A DNA stretch of 64,000 nt from Eikenella glucosivorans (GCF_016025525.2 NZ_JACSGR010000002.1:340337-404336); one strand, 5' to 3'. Shown: positions 8,387 through 18,545, counted from the stretch's first letter. Notes: generated from the letters alone by a model not told the origin. Program-made: numbers and translations.

Positions 8387-9397
8387 TTACAGCAAGGTAT
8401 CCGATAACGGTATATCCTGCGGCTGCACGGGTGTGGCGGGCAGCGGGCGTTCGCGCGGTTCGGCGGCGGTGCTGCGGCGGCGCGGTGCGGGATTGCTGGC
8501 CGGAATCGGGGTTTCGGTGCTGCCGGCGCCGTCAGTGAGGGCTTCCACGGCGCTGCCTTCGGGCAGGATTTCGTCCGGCTGCTGCGGCGCCTGGATTTCC
8601 ACGGCCTGCGGGCGACTCAATTCGCCCGAGCCGTCTTGCCAGGCCAAGGATTGCAGCTGGCCTTGCACTTTGGTTTGGCCGGGGCGGCAGGTGATGCACA
8701 CGGGGCGGCCGTTGCGGCTGCGCAGGGCGGCGTTGATGCGTGATTCGTTGGCAGTAAGGCCTTTGGCCTGCGCCCAAGCGGTGATGCTTTGGCGCAGGGC
8801 GGCGGTGTTCAGGTTGCGCTGCTGGTAGGGGTCGGAGTAGGCGGCGAGCCAAAGGTTGTTGTTGGCATCGGCGTTGAGGCTGGCCAGCTGGTAGATCACA
8901 GCGGCATTGGCACCGGTGTGCACGCTGCGGGCGAATTGCAGGGCGTTGTTGCTGTGCATGCGCACGCAGCCGTGGCTGCGGATGCCGGGCACGCTGGCGG
9001 GGGCGTTGGTGCCGTGGATGCCGAGGCCGAGGCGCGGCGGACCGAGGCGCACGAATACCGGGCCGAGCGGGTTGCTGGGGCCGGGCGGGATGCTGGCGAT
9101 GTCGGGCAGGCCGCTCGCGGCGCGCTCGCGGCGGATGCTGGCGGGAATGGTCCAGGTGGGGTTGTAGGCTTTGGAACCGATTTGATAGTTGCCCAGCGGG
9201 GTGCGGGTGCGGTTTTTGCCCACTGCCACGGGATAGGCGTTTTTCAGCCGGCCGTTTTCATACAGGAACAGCCGCATCTGCGGAATGTTGATGACCACGT
9301 GCTGCCCTTGGGCAACGGGTGAAAAATCGGGCAGGGGCGTGTTGGCGGCGGCGAGGCCGGAAACGGCAACGAGGCCGAGCAGGGCGAGTTTTTTCAT
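8387..9397 (-). CDS. periplasmic L,D-transpeptidase (YkuD/ErfK family)
   Basis: A 336-residue exported protein with a Sec signal peptide at residues 1-18 (cleavage near GLAAA-N). The YkuD domain spans about residues 32-175 and holds H128-G-T and the catalytic S141-H-G-C144-V-R-M motif. Such enzymes make 3-3 peptidoglycan cross-links or attach proteins to peptidoglycan. The C-terminal 80 residues are proline- and alanine-rich, low-complexity and probably disordered, with a CITC pair near the junction. ErfK/YbiS-like proteins are the nearest relatives; the exact substrate cannot be read from sequence. Confidence 0.9.
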   Translation of the reverse strand: MKKLALLGLVAVSGLAAANTPLPDFSPVAQGQHVVINIPQMRLFLYENGRLKNAYPVAVGKNRTRTPLGNYQIGSKAYNPTWTIPASIRRERAASGLPDIASIPPGPSNPLGPVFVRLGPPRLGLGIHGTNAPASVPGIRSHGCVRMHSNNALQFARSVHTGANAAVIYQLASLNADANNNLWLAAYSDPYQQRNLNTAALRQSITAWAQAKGLTANESRINAALRSRNGRPVCITCRPGQTKVQGQLQSLAWQDGSGELSRPQAVEIQAPQQPDEILPEGSAVEALTDGAGSTETPIPASNPAPRRRSTAAEPRERPLPATPVQPQDIPLSDTLL

Positions 9398-9552
9398 GGG
9401 TATCTGTTTGGAAAATGGGGTTTATTGGTGCGGAAACCGCGTTGGCAGCATAATACCCGAAAACGGCCGCACCCGATGCGGCAGGCTACCTGAAAACGGC
9501 AAAATGTGCTTTAATGCCACACCATTGACGGCCGCCAAAGCAGAATAAGCCG

Positions 9553-9630
9553 AAAGGCTACCTGAAAACCCAAGCTGAATTTCTGCGAAACTGAAGCAAA
9601 GCTTCAACGAAACTAAAGCAAAGCCCGAAT
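9553..9630. repeat. degenerate DUS-capped structured repeat upstream of pncB
   Basis: Starts with AAGGCTACCTGAAAA and contains GAATTTCTGCGAAACT and GCAAAGCTTCAACGAAACT, diverged forms of the repeat blocks in reverse orientation. A second DUS is at about 9484. Together they fill most of the 278-base region between the divergent transpeptidase and pncB genes, so the promoters of both genes lie within or beside repeats. Confidence 0.5.
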
Positions 9631-9675
9631 TTAAACCATCAAACCCCTCCACACATCCACACTCACGGAGCAGCC

Positions 9676-10884
9676 ATGAAACAGCGCATCATCCACTCCC
9701 TGCTGGACACCGACCTCTACAAGTTCACCATGCTGCAAGTGGTGCTGCACCAATTCCCGCAGGCGCACGGCGTATACGAATTCCGCTGCCGCAACCTGGA
9801 AGATTTGGTTTATCCGCTGGTGGAGATCCGCAGCGAGCTGGAAGAAGAATTAGACGACCTGTGCACCCTGCGCTTCACGCCAAGCGAGCTGGCCTACCTG
9901 CGCAGCCTGCGCTTCATCAAAAGCGATTTTGTCGATTATCTCGAGCTGTTCCAGCTCAAACGCCGCTTCATTAAAGTGTCCACAGATGCCGAAAACCGGC
10001 TCTGCATCCGCGTGGAAGGGCCGATCATCCAAGCCATGTTCTTCGAAATATTCGTGCTCTCGATTGTAAACGAGCTCTACTTCCGACGCCTGGAAACCCC
10101 CGAAGTGCTGGCCGAAGGCGAGCGCCGCCTGCAAGCCAAAGCCGATTTACTGCGCCACTATGCCAAGGCCGAAGATCCCGAAGACCCGCCCTTCCTCGTG
10201 TCCGACTTCGGTACCCGCCGCCGCTACAACCTCGCCTGGCAGGAACACGTAGTGCGCACATTGAACCAAGCCGCCCCAAGCTGCCTGCGCGGCACCAGCA
10301 ACGTATTCATCGCCAAAAAACTCGGCCTTATCCCCATCGGCACCGTGGCGCACGAATTCATGCAGGCCTTCCAAGCGCTTGACGTGCGCCTGCGCGACTT
10401 CCAAAAAGCCGCCCTCGAAAGCTGGGTGCGCGAATACCGCGGCGACCTCGGCATCGCGCTCACCGACGTGGTCGGCATGGACGCCTTCCTGCGCGATTTC
10501 GACCTCTATTTCGCCAAACTCTTCGACGGCCTGCGCCACGACAGCGGCGATCCCTACCTCTGGGGCGAAAAAGCCTACGCCCACTACCAGAAGCTTAAAA
10601 TCGACAGCCGCACCAAAATGCTCACCTTTTCCGACGGCCTCGATCTGGAAAAAGCCTGGGCACTGCACCAATATTTCAAAGACCGCTTCAAAACCAGCTT
10701 CGGCATCGGCACCAACCTCACCAACGACATGGGCCACACCCCGCTCAACATCGTGCTCAAACTGGTGGAGTGCAATGGCCAATCCGTGGCCAAACTCTCC
10801 GACAGCCCCGGCAAAACCATGAGCAGCAACGACACCTTCCTCGCCTACCTGCGCCAAGTGTTCGAGATTGCCGACACCGAATAG
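9676..10884 (+). CDS. pncB: nicotinate phosphoribosyltransferase
   Basis: A 402-residue enzyme of NAD salvage (Preiss-Handler pathway) that joins nicotinate to PRPP with ATP help. The N-terminus LLDTDLYKFTMLQ, the central SDFGTRRRYN and GTSNVF motifs, and the later GIGTNLTND substrate loop are diagnostic. Length equals the E. coli enzyme. ATG start after CACGGAGCAGCC. A DUS pair at 10897-10938 follows the stop codon. Confidence 0.96.
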   Translation: MKQRIIHSLLDTDLYKFTMLQVVLHQFPQAHGVYEFRCRNLEDLVYPLVEIRSELEEELDDLCTLRFTPSELAYLRSLRFIKSDFVDYLELFQLKRRFIKVSTDAENRLCIRVEGPIIQAMFFEIFVLSIVNELYFRRLETPEVLAEGERRLQAKADLLRHYAKAEDPEDPPFLVSDFGTRRRYNLAWQEHVVRTLNQAAPSCLRGTSNVFIAKKLGLIPIGTVAHEFMQAFQALDVRLRDFQKAALESWVREYRGDLGIALTDVVGMDAFLRDFDLYFAKLFDGLRHDSGDPYLWGEKAYAHYQKLKIDSRTKMLTFSDGLDLEKAWALHQYFKDRFKTSFGIGTNLTNDMGHTPLNIVLKLVECNGQSVAKLSDSPGKTMSSNDTFLAYLRQVFEIADTE

Positions 10885-10896
10885 TGCGCGGGATGA

Positions 10897-10938
10897 TTTT
10901 TCAGGTAGCCTTTCGGCGCGAAGAGGCTACCTGAAAAA
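10897..10938. terminator. inverted DUS pair after pncB
   Basis: TTTTTCAGGTAGCCT and AGGCTACCTGAAAAA with a 12-base spacer containing TTCGGCGCGAA. It lies directly after the pncB stop codon and before the next plus-strand gene, so it probably limits readthrough. Confidence 0.6.
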
Positions 10939-10971
10939 AGATACCGCCTAACCGCGCCGAGCATTATCAAT

Positions 10972-11523
10972 ATGACCGACTTCATTCGCTTGCTGGAAAC
11001 CTGCCGCGAACCCGACACCGCCATCCCTTATCGGCATGACCGCATATCCGGCTACAACGTAGCCGAATTGGCAGAGATAGCCGAACGATATAATTTGAAT
11101 ATTACCGGGCAACTGCACGATTTGCTGTATCAGATGGGCAAATGCTCCGGCGGTCTTTTGCTGTCGCACAGTTGCGCGCTGTATGGCGGCGCAGCCAAAC
11201 CGCTGTTTCGGCAAAATTGGGCGGAATATGATGATGAAGACCGCAGTATTGTCCATGCAGCCGGAGTGGAACCTGTCGGGCGGCAAATGCTGCTGATTGC
11301 CGCCGATACTGCGGCCGACTATTTTTTGCTCACCGCCGACGGCGATAATCGGATTTGGTGTTGGCAAGAAAGCCGCGGCCTGTATCCGACCGATCAGGAT
11401 TTAGCCTCTTTCCTCGCCGCACAGGCGGCCGCCTTCAATCGAACGGCAGGCCGTGTGGCCCGCTTATGGCCGGCGGATGATGCCGAGTTCCGGCGCAAAA
11501 CGCTCGGCGCATTGTTGCAATGA
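10972..11523 (+). CDS. SUKH/SMI1-KNR4-like protein
   Basis: A 183-residue soluble protein. The part reading ISGYNVAELAEIAERYN, then a hydrophobic helix, GGLLLS and later a WCWQE segment, resembles the SMI1/KNR4 (SUKH) fold, which in bacteria often forms immunity proteins against secreted polymorphic toxins. No adjacent toxin is visible, so an orphan immunity role is only a possibility. The match is a pattern judgement rather than a strong motif. ATG start shortly after a DUS pair. Confidence 0.5.
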   Translation: MTDFIRLLETCREPDTAIPYRHDRISGYNVAELAEIAERYNLNITGQLHDLLYQMGKCSGGLLLSHSCALYGGAAKPLFRQNWAEYDDEDRSIVHAAGVEPVGRQMLLIAADTAADYFLLTADGDNRIWCWQESRGLYPTDQDLASFLAAQAAAFNRTAGRVARLWPADDAEFRRKTLGALLQ

Positions 11524-11526
11524 AAA

Positions 11527-11583
11527 TTTAACTTCGTAGAAACTCGGCCTTGGCTGCACCAAAATATCGCTTTCAGGTAGCCT
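11527..11583. repeat. DUS-capped structured repeat (short copy)
   Basis: TTAACTTCGTAGAAACTCGG, a central TTGG-CTGCA-CCAA hairpin, ATATCG, then directly CTTTCAGGTAGCCT. It lacks the CTTCGTTGAAGC block, like the second unit at 1456-1510. It begins within five bases of the SUKH-like stop codon. Confidence 0.75.
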
Positions 11584-11617
11584 GCCATCCCAAACTATTT
11601 ATCAGCAAAGGAAAATC

Positions 11618-12181
11618 ATGCTCCAACCCATCGAACTCTCCCAATCCACCCGCCTGATCAACCACGGCCCCACAGTGATGGTGTCCGCCGAGCACGGCGG
11701 CGTGGCCAATGTGATGTCCGTTGCCTGGGCGTGCGCGCTGGATTATGCGCCCTCTCGCCTGACCGTGGTGCTCGACAAAGGCGCGTTCACGCGCGGCCTG
11801 GTGGAACAGGGCGGCTGGTTTGCCGTGCAGGTGCCGCTGGCCGAGCAGGCGGAAATGGTGATGGCGGTGGGCAGCCAGAGCCGCAAAAACAATCCCGACA
11901 AGCTGGCCGACTGCGGCGTGGAGCTGTTTTACCAGGAAGGCTTCGGCGTGCCGCTGGTGAAAGGCTGCGCCGCCTACCTGATCTGCCGCCTGTTGCCCGA
12001 GCCGCACAACCAGCAAAGCTACGATTTGTTTATCGGCGAAGTGGCCGCCGCCTGGGCAGACGACCGCGTGTATGCCGGCGGGCGTTGGTTGTTCGACAGC
12101 GTGCCCGACGGGCTGAAAACGCTGCATTATGTGTCTGCCGGCCAGTTTTACCGCATCGGCTCGGGCTTGAAGGTGGAGTAG
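11618..12181 (+). CDS. flavin reductase-like (FMN-binding split barrel) protein
   Basis: A 187-residue protein of the flavin reductase / FMN-binding split-barrel family. It shows the typical start (LINHGPTVMVSAEHGGVANVMS-type strand pair), then DKGAFTRGLVEQGGWFAVQVP and the GCAAYLICRL strand that forms the dimer barrel. It probably binds FMN and may reduce flavin or act as a small oxidoreductase; the substrate is unknown. ATG with AAAGGA 5 bases upstream. A DUS follows at 12193-12206. Confidence 0.78.
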   Translation: MLQPIELSQSTRLINHGPTVMVSAEHGGVANVMSVAWACALDYAPSRLTVVLDKGAFTRGLVEQGGWFAVQVPLAEQAEMVMAVGSQSRKNNPDKLADCGVELFYQEGFGVPLVKGCAAYLICRLLPEPHNQQSYDLFIGEVAAAWADDRVYAGGRWLFDSVPDGLKTLHYVSAGQFYRIGSGLKVE

Positions 12182-12409
12182 CACACGGGAACTTTTCAGG
12201 TAGCCTTACTATTGTTGGCAAAGGCTGTCTGAAAAACAGAACAACCGGATGGCTCTCTTTAAAACCGCGCGGCTAAAATTTTTAGGTAGCCTGATGCGCA
12301 TGCCGCAGGCTACCTGAAAAATCATCCCGCTTCCATTCCCACTGCCTGCTGCCCCGCCGCAGGCTTTTGTTTTATAATCGCCTCCCTTCCCACATTCCGG
12401 ATTTCCGCT

Positions 12410-13912
12410 ATGAAATGGCTTGGCCGCTTGGCTGTGATCATGAAAACCGTGTACCGCTTCGGGCTGGCCGAGCTTTTGGCCGCGCGGGGCAGGGCGCATT
12501 GGCTGCTGCGGCTGTTGCCGCGTTCGCGCAAAATGCGGGATACGCCGCTGCCGGTGCGCGTGCGGCTGGCGTTGGAGAGCCTGGGGCCGATTTTCGTGAA
12601 ACTCGGGCAGGTGCTCTCCACGCGGCCGGATTTGCTGCCGGCAGCCTATGCGCTGGAATTGAGCCGCCTGCAAGACAAAGTGCCGCCCTTCGATGCGGAT
12701 TTGGCGCGGCAGCAGATTGAGCGCTCGCTCGGGCGGCCGGTGGAAGAGATTTATGCCGAGTTTGAAGCCGAGCCGGTGGCCGCGGCTTCGGTGGCGCAAG
12801 TGCACCGCGCACGGCTGTTCGGCGGCGAAGACGTGGCGGTGAAGGTGTTGCGGCCGGGCTTGGAGCCGGTAATCGAGCAGGATTTGGCGCTGATGCGCAC
12901 TGCGGCGCGGCTGCTGGAAAGGCTGCTGCCGGACGGCAAACGCCTGCGTCCGCGCGAAGTGGTGGCCGAGTTCGACAAATATCTGCACGACGAGCTCGAC
13001 CTGCTGCGCGAAGCCGCCAACGCCAGCCAGATCGGGCGCAATTTCAGCGGCAGCACCATGCTGCGCGTGCCGCAGGTGTATTACGATTATTGCAGCGAAA
13101 GCGTGATGACCATGCAGTGGATGAGCGGCACGCCAATTGCGGATATCGACACACTCAAGCGGCGCGGCATCGATTTGCAGCGGCTGGCGCGCTACGGCGT
13201 AGAGATTTTCTTCACCCAAGTATTCAAACACGGCTTTTTTCATGCCGATATGCACCCGGGCAATATCCTGGTGGACGATGAAGGCCGCTACATCGCGCTG
13301 GATTTCGGCATCGTGGGCAGCCTCACAGATTACGACAAGCGCTACCTCGCCATCAATTTCCTCGCCTTCTTCAACCGCGACTACCACCGCGTGGCCACGG
13401 CGCACATCGAAAGCGGCTGGGTGCCGGCGGATACGCGGCCGGAAGAATTGGAAGCGGCGGTGCGCGCCGTGTGCGAGCCGTTTTTCAACAAGCCTTTGGC
13501 CGAGATTTCCTTCGGCCTGGTGCTGATGCGCCTGTTTGAAACCAGCCGCCGCTTCAATGTGCAGATTCAGCCGCAGCTGGTGTTGCTGCAAAAAACCCTG
13601 CTCAATATCGAAGGGCTGGGCAGGCAGCTCGACCCGCAGCTGGATTTGTGGGCCACGGCCAAGCCGTTTTTGGTGGACTGGATGCACGAGCAGGTGGGCG
13701 TGAAGGCGCTGTGGCGCAACCTAAAGCAGGAAGCGCCGGATTGGGCGGAAATCCTGCCCGCCCTGCCGCGCAAACTGAATATGCTGGTAGACGAAGCGCG
13801 CCAGCAGGAAATGCGCGACGCCTATCTGCACCTGGTACGCACCCAGCAGCGGCAGAATATGTGGCTGGCGCTGATTGCGCTGGTGTTGCTGCTGATGGTG
13901 CTGTTGGATTAG
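12410..13912 (+). CDS. ubiB: ubiquinone biosynthesis protein kinase-like UbiB
   Basis: A 500-residue atypical kinase/ATPase of the ABC1/ADCK family needed for aerobic ubiquinone synthesis. The family KxGQ motif is K64-L-G-Q67 within FVKLGQVLSTRPDLLP; later come VAVKVLRPG (nucleotide lysine), FHADMHPGNILV (catalytic loop) and ALDFGIVG (metal site). The last 18 residues are a membrane anchor (LALIALVLLLMVLLD). A TATAAT -10 hexamer lies at 12373-12378. The 228 bases upstream of the start hold only DUS copies and a variant (AGGCTGTCTGAA). Confidence 0.95.
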   Translation: MKWLGRLAVIMKTVYRFGLAELLAARGRAHWLLRLLPRSRKMRDTPLPVRVRLALESLGPIFVKLGQVLSTRPDLLPAAYALELSRLQDKVPPFDADLARQQIERSLGRPVEEIYAEFEAEPVAAASVAQVHRARLFGGEDVAVKVLRPGLEPVIEQDLALMRTAARLLERLLPDGKRLRPREVVAEFDKYLHDELDLLREAANASQIGRNFSGSTMLRVPQVYYDYCSESVMTMQWMSGTPIADIDTLKRRGIDLQRLARYGVEIFFTQVFKHGFFHADMHPGNILVDDEGRYIALDFGIVGSLTDYDKRYLAINFLAFFNRDYHRVATAHIESGWVPADTRPEELEAAVRAVCEPFFNKPLAEISFGLVLMRLFETSRRFNVQIQPQLVLLQKTLLNIEGLGRQLDPQLDLWATAKPFLVDWMHEQVGVKALWRNLKQEAPDWAEILPALPRKLNMLVDEARQQEMRDAYLHLVRTQQRQNMWLALIALVLLLMVLLD

Positions 13913-13934
13913 GGATTGATTAAAATAGGGAAAG

Positions 13935-13988
13935 AGGCTACCTGAAAAATATCTGCCGCATGGGCGGGATGTTTTCAGGTAGCCTTTT
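13935..13988 (+). terminator. inverted DUS pair after ubiB
   Basis: AGGCTACCTGAAAA, a 26-base spacer, TTTTCAGGTAGCCT then TTT. It sits between the convergent ubiB and the small lipoprotein gene and can serve both strands. Confidence 0.6.
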
Positions 13989-14001
13989 GTGTTGCGGTCA
14001 T

Positions 14002-14306
14002 TTATTTCTGCAAAAATTCGTGGCTTTTCAGCACGCCGTTTGGGTGGAAGAAAAAGATCACGCCTTTACCTTCGCCGTCGGTGCAGGCCAAGCCGTCATC
14101 ACCTTGGGGATTGGTAAACCTCTCGCTGCAACCGAGATAACGGGTGTACGCACGGATTTGGCATTTCAAAGTACGCCCGTCTTCAAGCACTAAATTGCCA
14201 TTGCGTGTGTTTGTCGGCTCGGGGCAGCGTTCGTTCCAAGGCGAGCTCAAACCCAGCATACCGCAAGCGGATAGAGCCAGGATTGAGGCTACCTGAAAAA
14301 TACGGG

Positions 14307-14310
<4 letters not shown>
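14002..14310 (-). CDS. small lipoprotein, unknown function
   Basis: A 102-residue protein starting at TTG, which overlaps the argH stop (TTGA), so it is probably translated by coupling to argH. The N-terminal signal is short and ends in the lipobox LSAC (C16). The mature part has four further cysteines and a segment FFFHPNGVLKSHEFLQK. A DUS falls inside the signal peptide and encodes FQVAS. I do not recognise the family. The unusual start codon and coupling make the exact start less certain. Confidence 0.6.
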
Positions 14311-15695
<1,385 letters not shown>

Positions 15696-15772
15696 GGGGA
15701 TTCCTTTGGTTGAAAACAGGGTGATTATACGGTTTGGGCGGAAAGGCTACCTGAAAAACGAGAAACAGGTTT

Positions 15773-16474
15773 TCAGGCAGCCTTCCCTTTATCTGCGGCG
15801 AACACGACAAAATTGTAATGCTGGAAATACAGTGCAGGCTGCAAGCCGGCTTCGTGCAGCCATTGGAACTGCTCGGAGCGCTTGCTCATGCGGTCGAGCT
15901 TGATGCGCTCGAAGGCGGCGGTTTTGTCGGCTTCGGATAGGCCGGGATGGCGCAGGACGTGTTGCCGCCAGGCTTGGGTGTAGGCGGCTTCGGCTTCGGG
16001 GGTTTCGCCCAGCACCTGGTCGGCGTTGATGAAGCGGCCGTGCGGGGCGAGCAGGCGGGCGATTTGGCGGAACAGGGTTTGCTTTTGCGTGCCGCTCAGA
16101 TGATGGATGGCGAGGGCGGAGATGATGAGGTCGAAGCGGTTTTCAGGTAGCCTTTCGCACGGTTCGAGCTGCGTGAGGTCTTGTTTGATAAAGCGGAAAT
16201 TCGGCAGGCCGTGGAAGCGTTCGCGGGCTTTGGCGAGCATCTGCATGGAGATGTCGGCGAGGACAAATTCGGCTTCGGGGCGGCGTTCGTACACAAACGC
16301 GCTCATCAGCCCGGTGCCCGCGCCGAGGTCGAGCACGCGGCGCACGTTTGGCACGCTTTCGGCCAGCCCGGCGGCGGTTTGGTAGAACAGGTCGAAGCAG
16401 GGGATAAGGGCGCGGCGCTGGCTGTCGTAGCGGGCGGAGGTGGCGTTGAATTGGGTTTGGATGGTGTGGTTCAT
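15773..16474 (-). CDS. class I SAM-dependent methyltransferase
   Basis: A 233-residue methyltransferase. Motif I is LDLGAGTGLM (GAGTG at residues 51-55), then an acidic end of strand 2 (VLADIS), and LIISALAIHHLSG as motif IV. It resembles the Methyltransf_25 group and CmoA/YrrT-like enzymes, but no substrate-specific motif is recognisable. A DUS around 16141 is translated as RLPEN. A DUS variant with one change (TTTTCAGGCAGCCT) lies at the stop codon. Confidence 0.8.
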   Translation of the reverse strand: MNHTIQTQFNATSARYDSQRRALIPCFDLFYQTAAGLAESVPNVRRVLDLGAGTGLMSAFVYERRPEAEFVLADISMQMLAKARERFHGLPNFRFIKQDLTQLEPCERLPENRFDLIISALAIHHLSGTQKQTLFRQIARLLAPHGRFINADQVLGETPEAEAAYTQAWRQHVLRHPGLSEADKTAAFERIKLDRMSKRSEQFQWLHEAGLQPALYFQHYNFVVFAADKGKAA

Positions 16475-16560
16475 GGTGTGTTTTGGGGTTGGGTTTTGGG
16501 GAAGCTTGCGTGGCTTATTTGAATTTGGCTGAAGCGGATATTTTTGGCTGCATAGAAATT

Positions 16561-16607
16561 TATGTTTTCAGGTAGCCTTGATGTCGCTATTTGAAGGCTA
16601 CCTGAAA
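16561..16607. terminator. DUS pair between methyltransferase and SUKH gene
   Basis: TTTTCAGGTAGCCT near 16565 and AGGCTACCTGAAAA near 16594 are separated by about 16 bases. The pair lies downstream of the minus-strand SUKH pseudogene and upstream of the methyltransferase. Confidence 0.5.
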
Positions 16608-16627
16608 ATGTTGATGCGGATGATTCT

Positions 16628-17265
16628 TCAGGTGGGCTGTGATTTGTGTTGCTCCAGTTCTTTGAATTCCGATTGGGAAATCAAGCCGTAATCTTCATGG
16701 AGCAGGTATTGCCCGCTTTCCAGGCCTTGCGCGAACTGTTCTAACAGGGCATGCAGGGAGGGGCTTCGAGGCTGCGTTCGGGGCTGTCGTGCCACATGCG
16801 GATGATTTGCCCGGCGGTGCCGCTCGGGGCGGGGTCGAGGTCGATCATGTTGCCGTTGCCGCCACCGTCGGCGGTGAGCGGGATCCATTTGGGATTCCAC
16901 CAGAAATCGGGTTTGATGCCGGGGTGTTCGGGGGTACAGCCGAAATCGGTGCCGTTGCCGTGTTGGAAACTGCCGTCGTCAAACAGGGTTTTCCAAACTT
17001 TGTATTCTTGGGTAATGCGTTCAATCGACAGCCATTCTTCGTCGATCAGTATGCCGGCGATGCCGTTTTCGCCATTGGCGGCGCGGTAGAGGGCTTTGAA
17101 GTCTTCAGGCAGGGGGAAGCCTAGGGTTTGCTCAAGCTGGGCGAAATCGGCATCGGTGGCGCCGGGATTGAGGGTGTAGTTGAGTCCGAGTTCGTCTACG
17201 GCGGCGGGATATTGCTGTTGAAGCGCTTTGAGCTGGGTGAGGATGCGCCGGAGGAGGGTTTGCAT
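16628..17265 (-). pseudogene. SMI1/KNR4 (SUKH) family protein, frameshifted
   Basis: The reading frame from 17265 encodes a SUKH domain (LEQTLGFPLPEDFKALYRAANG, then WLSIERITQEYKVWK) and stops early at 16741. A second frame continues the expected C-terminus: LHALLEQFAQGLESGQYLL and EDYGLI, down to 16628. Adding one base in the C-rich tract around 16757-16764 (minus strand CCCCTCCC) joins the two frames as ...EAPSLHALLEQ. It is therefore either a recent one-base deletion, a variable tract or a sequencing error. SUKH proteins are often toxin immunity factors; no toxin gene is adjacent. Confidence 0.78.
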
Positions 17266-17315
17266 GGGGAGCCTTTTGCGGAGGGTGTTTCAAATTCGGC
17301 TGTGCCGGAGCGGAT

Positions 17316-17356
17316 ATTTTCAGGTAGCCTTCTGTGCGGCAGGGGCTACCTGAAAA
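17316..17356. terminator. inverted DUS pair upstream of the SUKH pseudogene
   Basis: TTTTCAGGTAGCCT and GGCTACCTGAAAAA flank TCTGTGCGGCAGG. This pair and the repeat at 17529 account for most of the 360-base region between the SUKH pseudogene and the FGE-like gene; nothing else coding is evident there. Confidence 0.5.
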
Positions 17357-17528
17357 AGATGGGCAATGGTAAGGCAAGGCGTGATGAATGGGAAGCGGAT
17401 AAGGATTGATGGCGAATTTTGCGGCTTTTGCTGCGGCTGGGTATCAGAAGTTCCCCAATCCGCTTGTCGATGGGGTTTGGCGAAGGATTGGAGGTTAGCT
17501 GAAAAGCAGTCGGGTGGTTTGGAAAATG

Positions 17529-17608
17529 TTTTAGCTTCGCAGAAACTCAGCTTCGGCTGCGCCGAAATATCGTTTTAACTACGTTGAAGCTGCGCTTTCA
17601 GGTAGCCT
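17529..17608. repeat. DUS-capped structured repeat (full copy)
   Basis: TTTAGCTTCGCAGAAACTCAG, central hairpin TTCGGC-TGC-GCCGAA (17552-17566), ATATCG, TTTTAACTACGTTGAAGC, then CTTTCAGGTAGCC. The hairpin differs from the copy at 1409-1423 (TTGGGC/GCCCAA) by paired changes that keep base pairing. Confidence 0.88.
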
Positions 17609-17625
17609 TTGGCGGCGCGAACGGC

Positions 17626-18471
17626 CTATTTCTCCTCTGCCACCAAACGAAATCCGATGCTGATGCCGCGATAGTCCGCGTCATACGGTTTGCGCCACGC
17701 GCTGTGCCAGCCGTCGGCGGTGCTGTGCCAGCTGCCGCCGCGTACGGTTTTTTGCGTTGTTGCCGCGTGATCGTAACTGGGGCGGTACGCGTCCTGCACC
17801 CATTCCCACGCGTTGCCGTAAATGTCGTACAGGCCCCACGGGTTGGGCTGCTTCTGTCCGACGGGGTGCGTGCCGCCGGTGGCGAAGTTGCCGCCGTACC
17901 AGGCGTAACCGCTTAAACGGCTGTCGTCGTCGCCGAAAAAATAGCGGCTCTGCGTACCCGCGCGGGCAGCGTATTCCCACTCGGCTTCGGTGGGCAGGCG
18001 GTAGCGGTAGCGCGTGTCTTGGCGGTTGAGCGCGGCGATGAATTCCTGTGCGTCGTTCCACGACACGGTGGCGGGATGGTTCGGCTTGGTGATGCGCGCG
18101 GCCATGCCGGGCAGGTTGTAATAGGGGTTGGAACGGTTGCGGCTGTACGGGTTTTCGCCCAACACGCGCTGCCAGTCGGCCTGGGTGATTTCGTACACGC
18201 CCAGATAAAAGGCTTGGACGGTTTCCGCGTGCTGTGGTTTTTCGCGGGCGTCGGCGGCGGCTTCGGCCGAACCCATTTGGAACGTGCCGGCGGGAATGGC
18301 GGCGAACTTCATCCCCAAGGAATTGGTGATGGTGCGGACGGGCGCGGCAGGGACAGGAGCGGAAACGGCTGAACTGGCAGAAACACGATCGGCTTCTGCG
18401 GGCGCACTTTCAGCGCAGGAGGACAGGAGCAGCAGCGGGGCGGCAGCAAGGAGGATGGGTTTGAGTTGCAT
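17626..18471 (-). CDS. FGE-sulfatase-domain lipoprotein without catalytic cysteines
   Basis: A 281-residue lipoprotein: signal peptide with lipobox LLSSC (C19), a low-complexity linker to about residue 45, then a formylglycine-generating-enzyme-like domain (GMKFAAIPAGTFQMGS, RLPTEAEWEYAARAG, NAWEWVQD, VRGGSWHS, GISIGFRLV). In true FGE two cysteines follow the RGGS motif; here the stretch has histidine, serine and tryptophan and no cysteine. It therefore resembles the non-oxidase members of the fold and may bind or modify envelope substrates in another way. Likely located in the periplasm or outer membrane. Confidence 0.85.
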   Translation of the reverse strand: MQLKPILLAAAPLLLLSSCAESAPAEADRVSASSAVSAPVPAAPVRTITNSLGMKFAAIPAGTFQMGSAEAAADAREKPQHAETVQAFYLGVYEITQADWQRVLGENPYSRNRSNPYYNLPGMAARITKPNHPATVSWNDAQEFIAALNRQDTRYRYRLPTEAEWEYAARAGTQSRYFFGDDDSRLSGYAWYGGNFATGGTHPVGQKQPNPWGLYDIYGNAWEWVQDAYRPSYDHAATTQKTVRGGSWHSTADGWHSAWRKPYDADYRGISIGFRLVAEEK

Positions 18472-18545
18472 GGTTGGGGTTCCCGATTGGTGGTTTTTGG
18501 TTGGGCTACCTGAAAATTGCGGGTAATGGGGAAATCAGGATTTCG

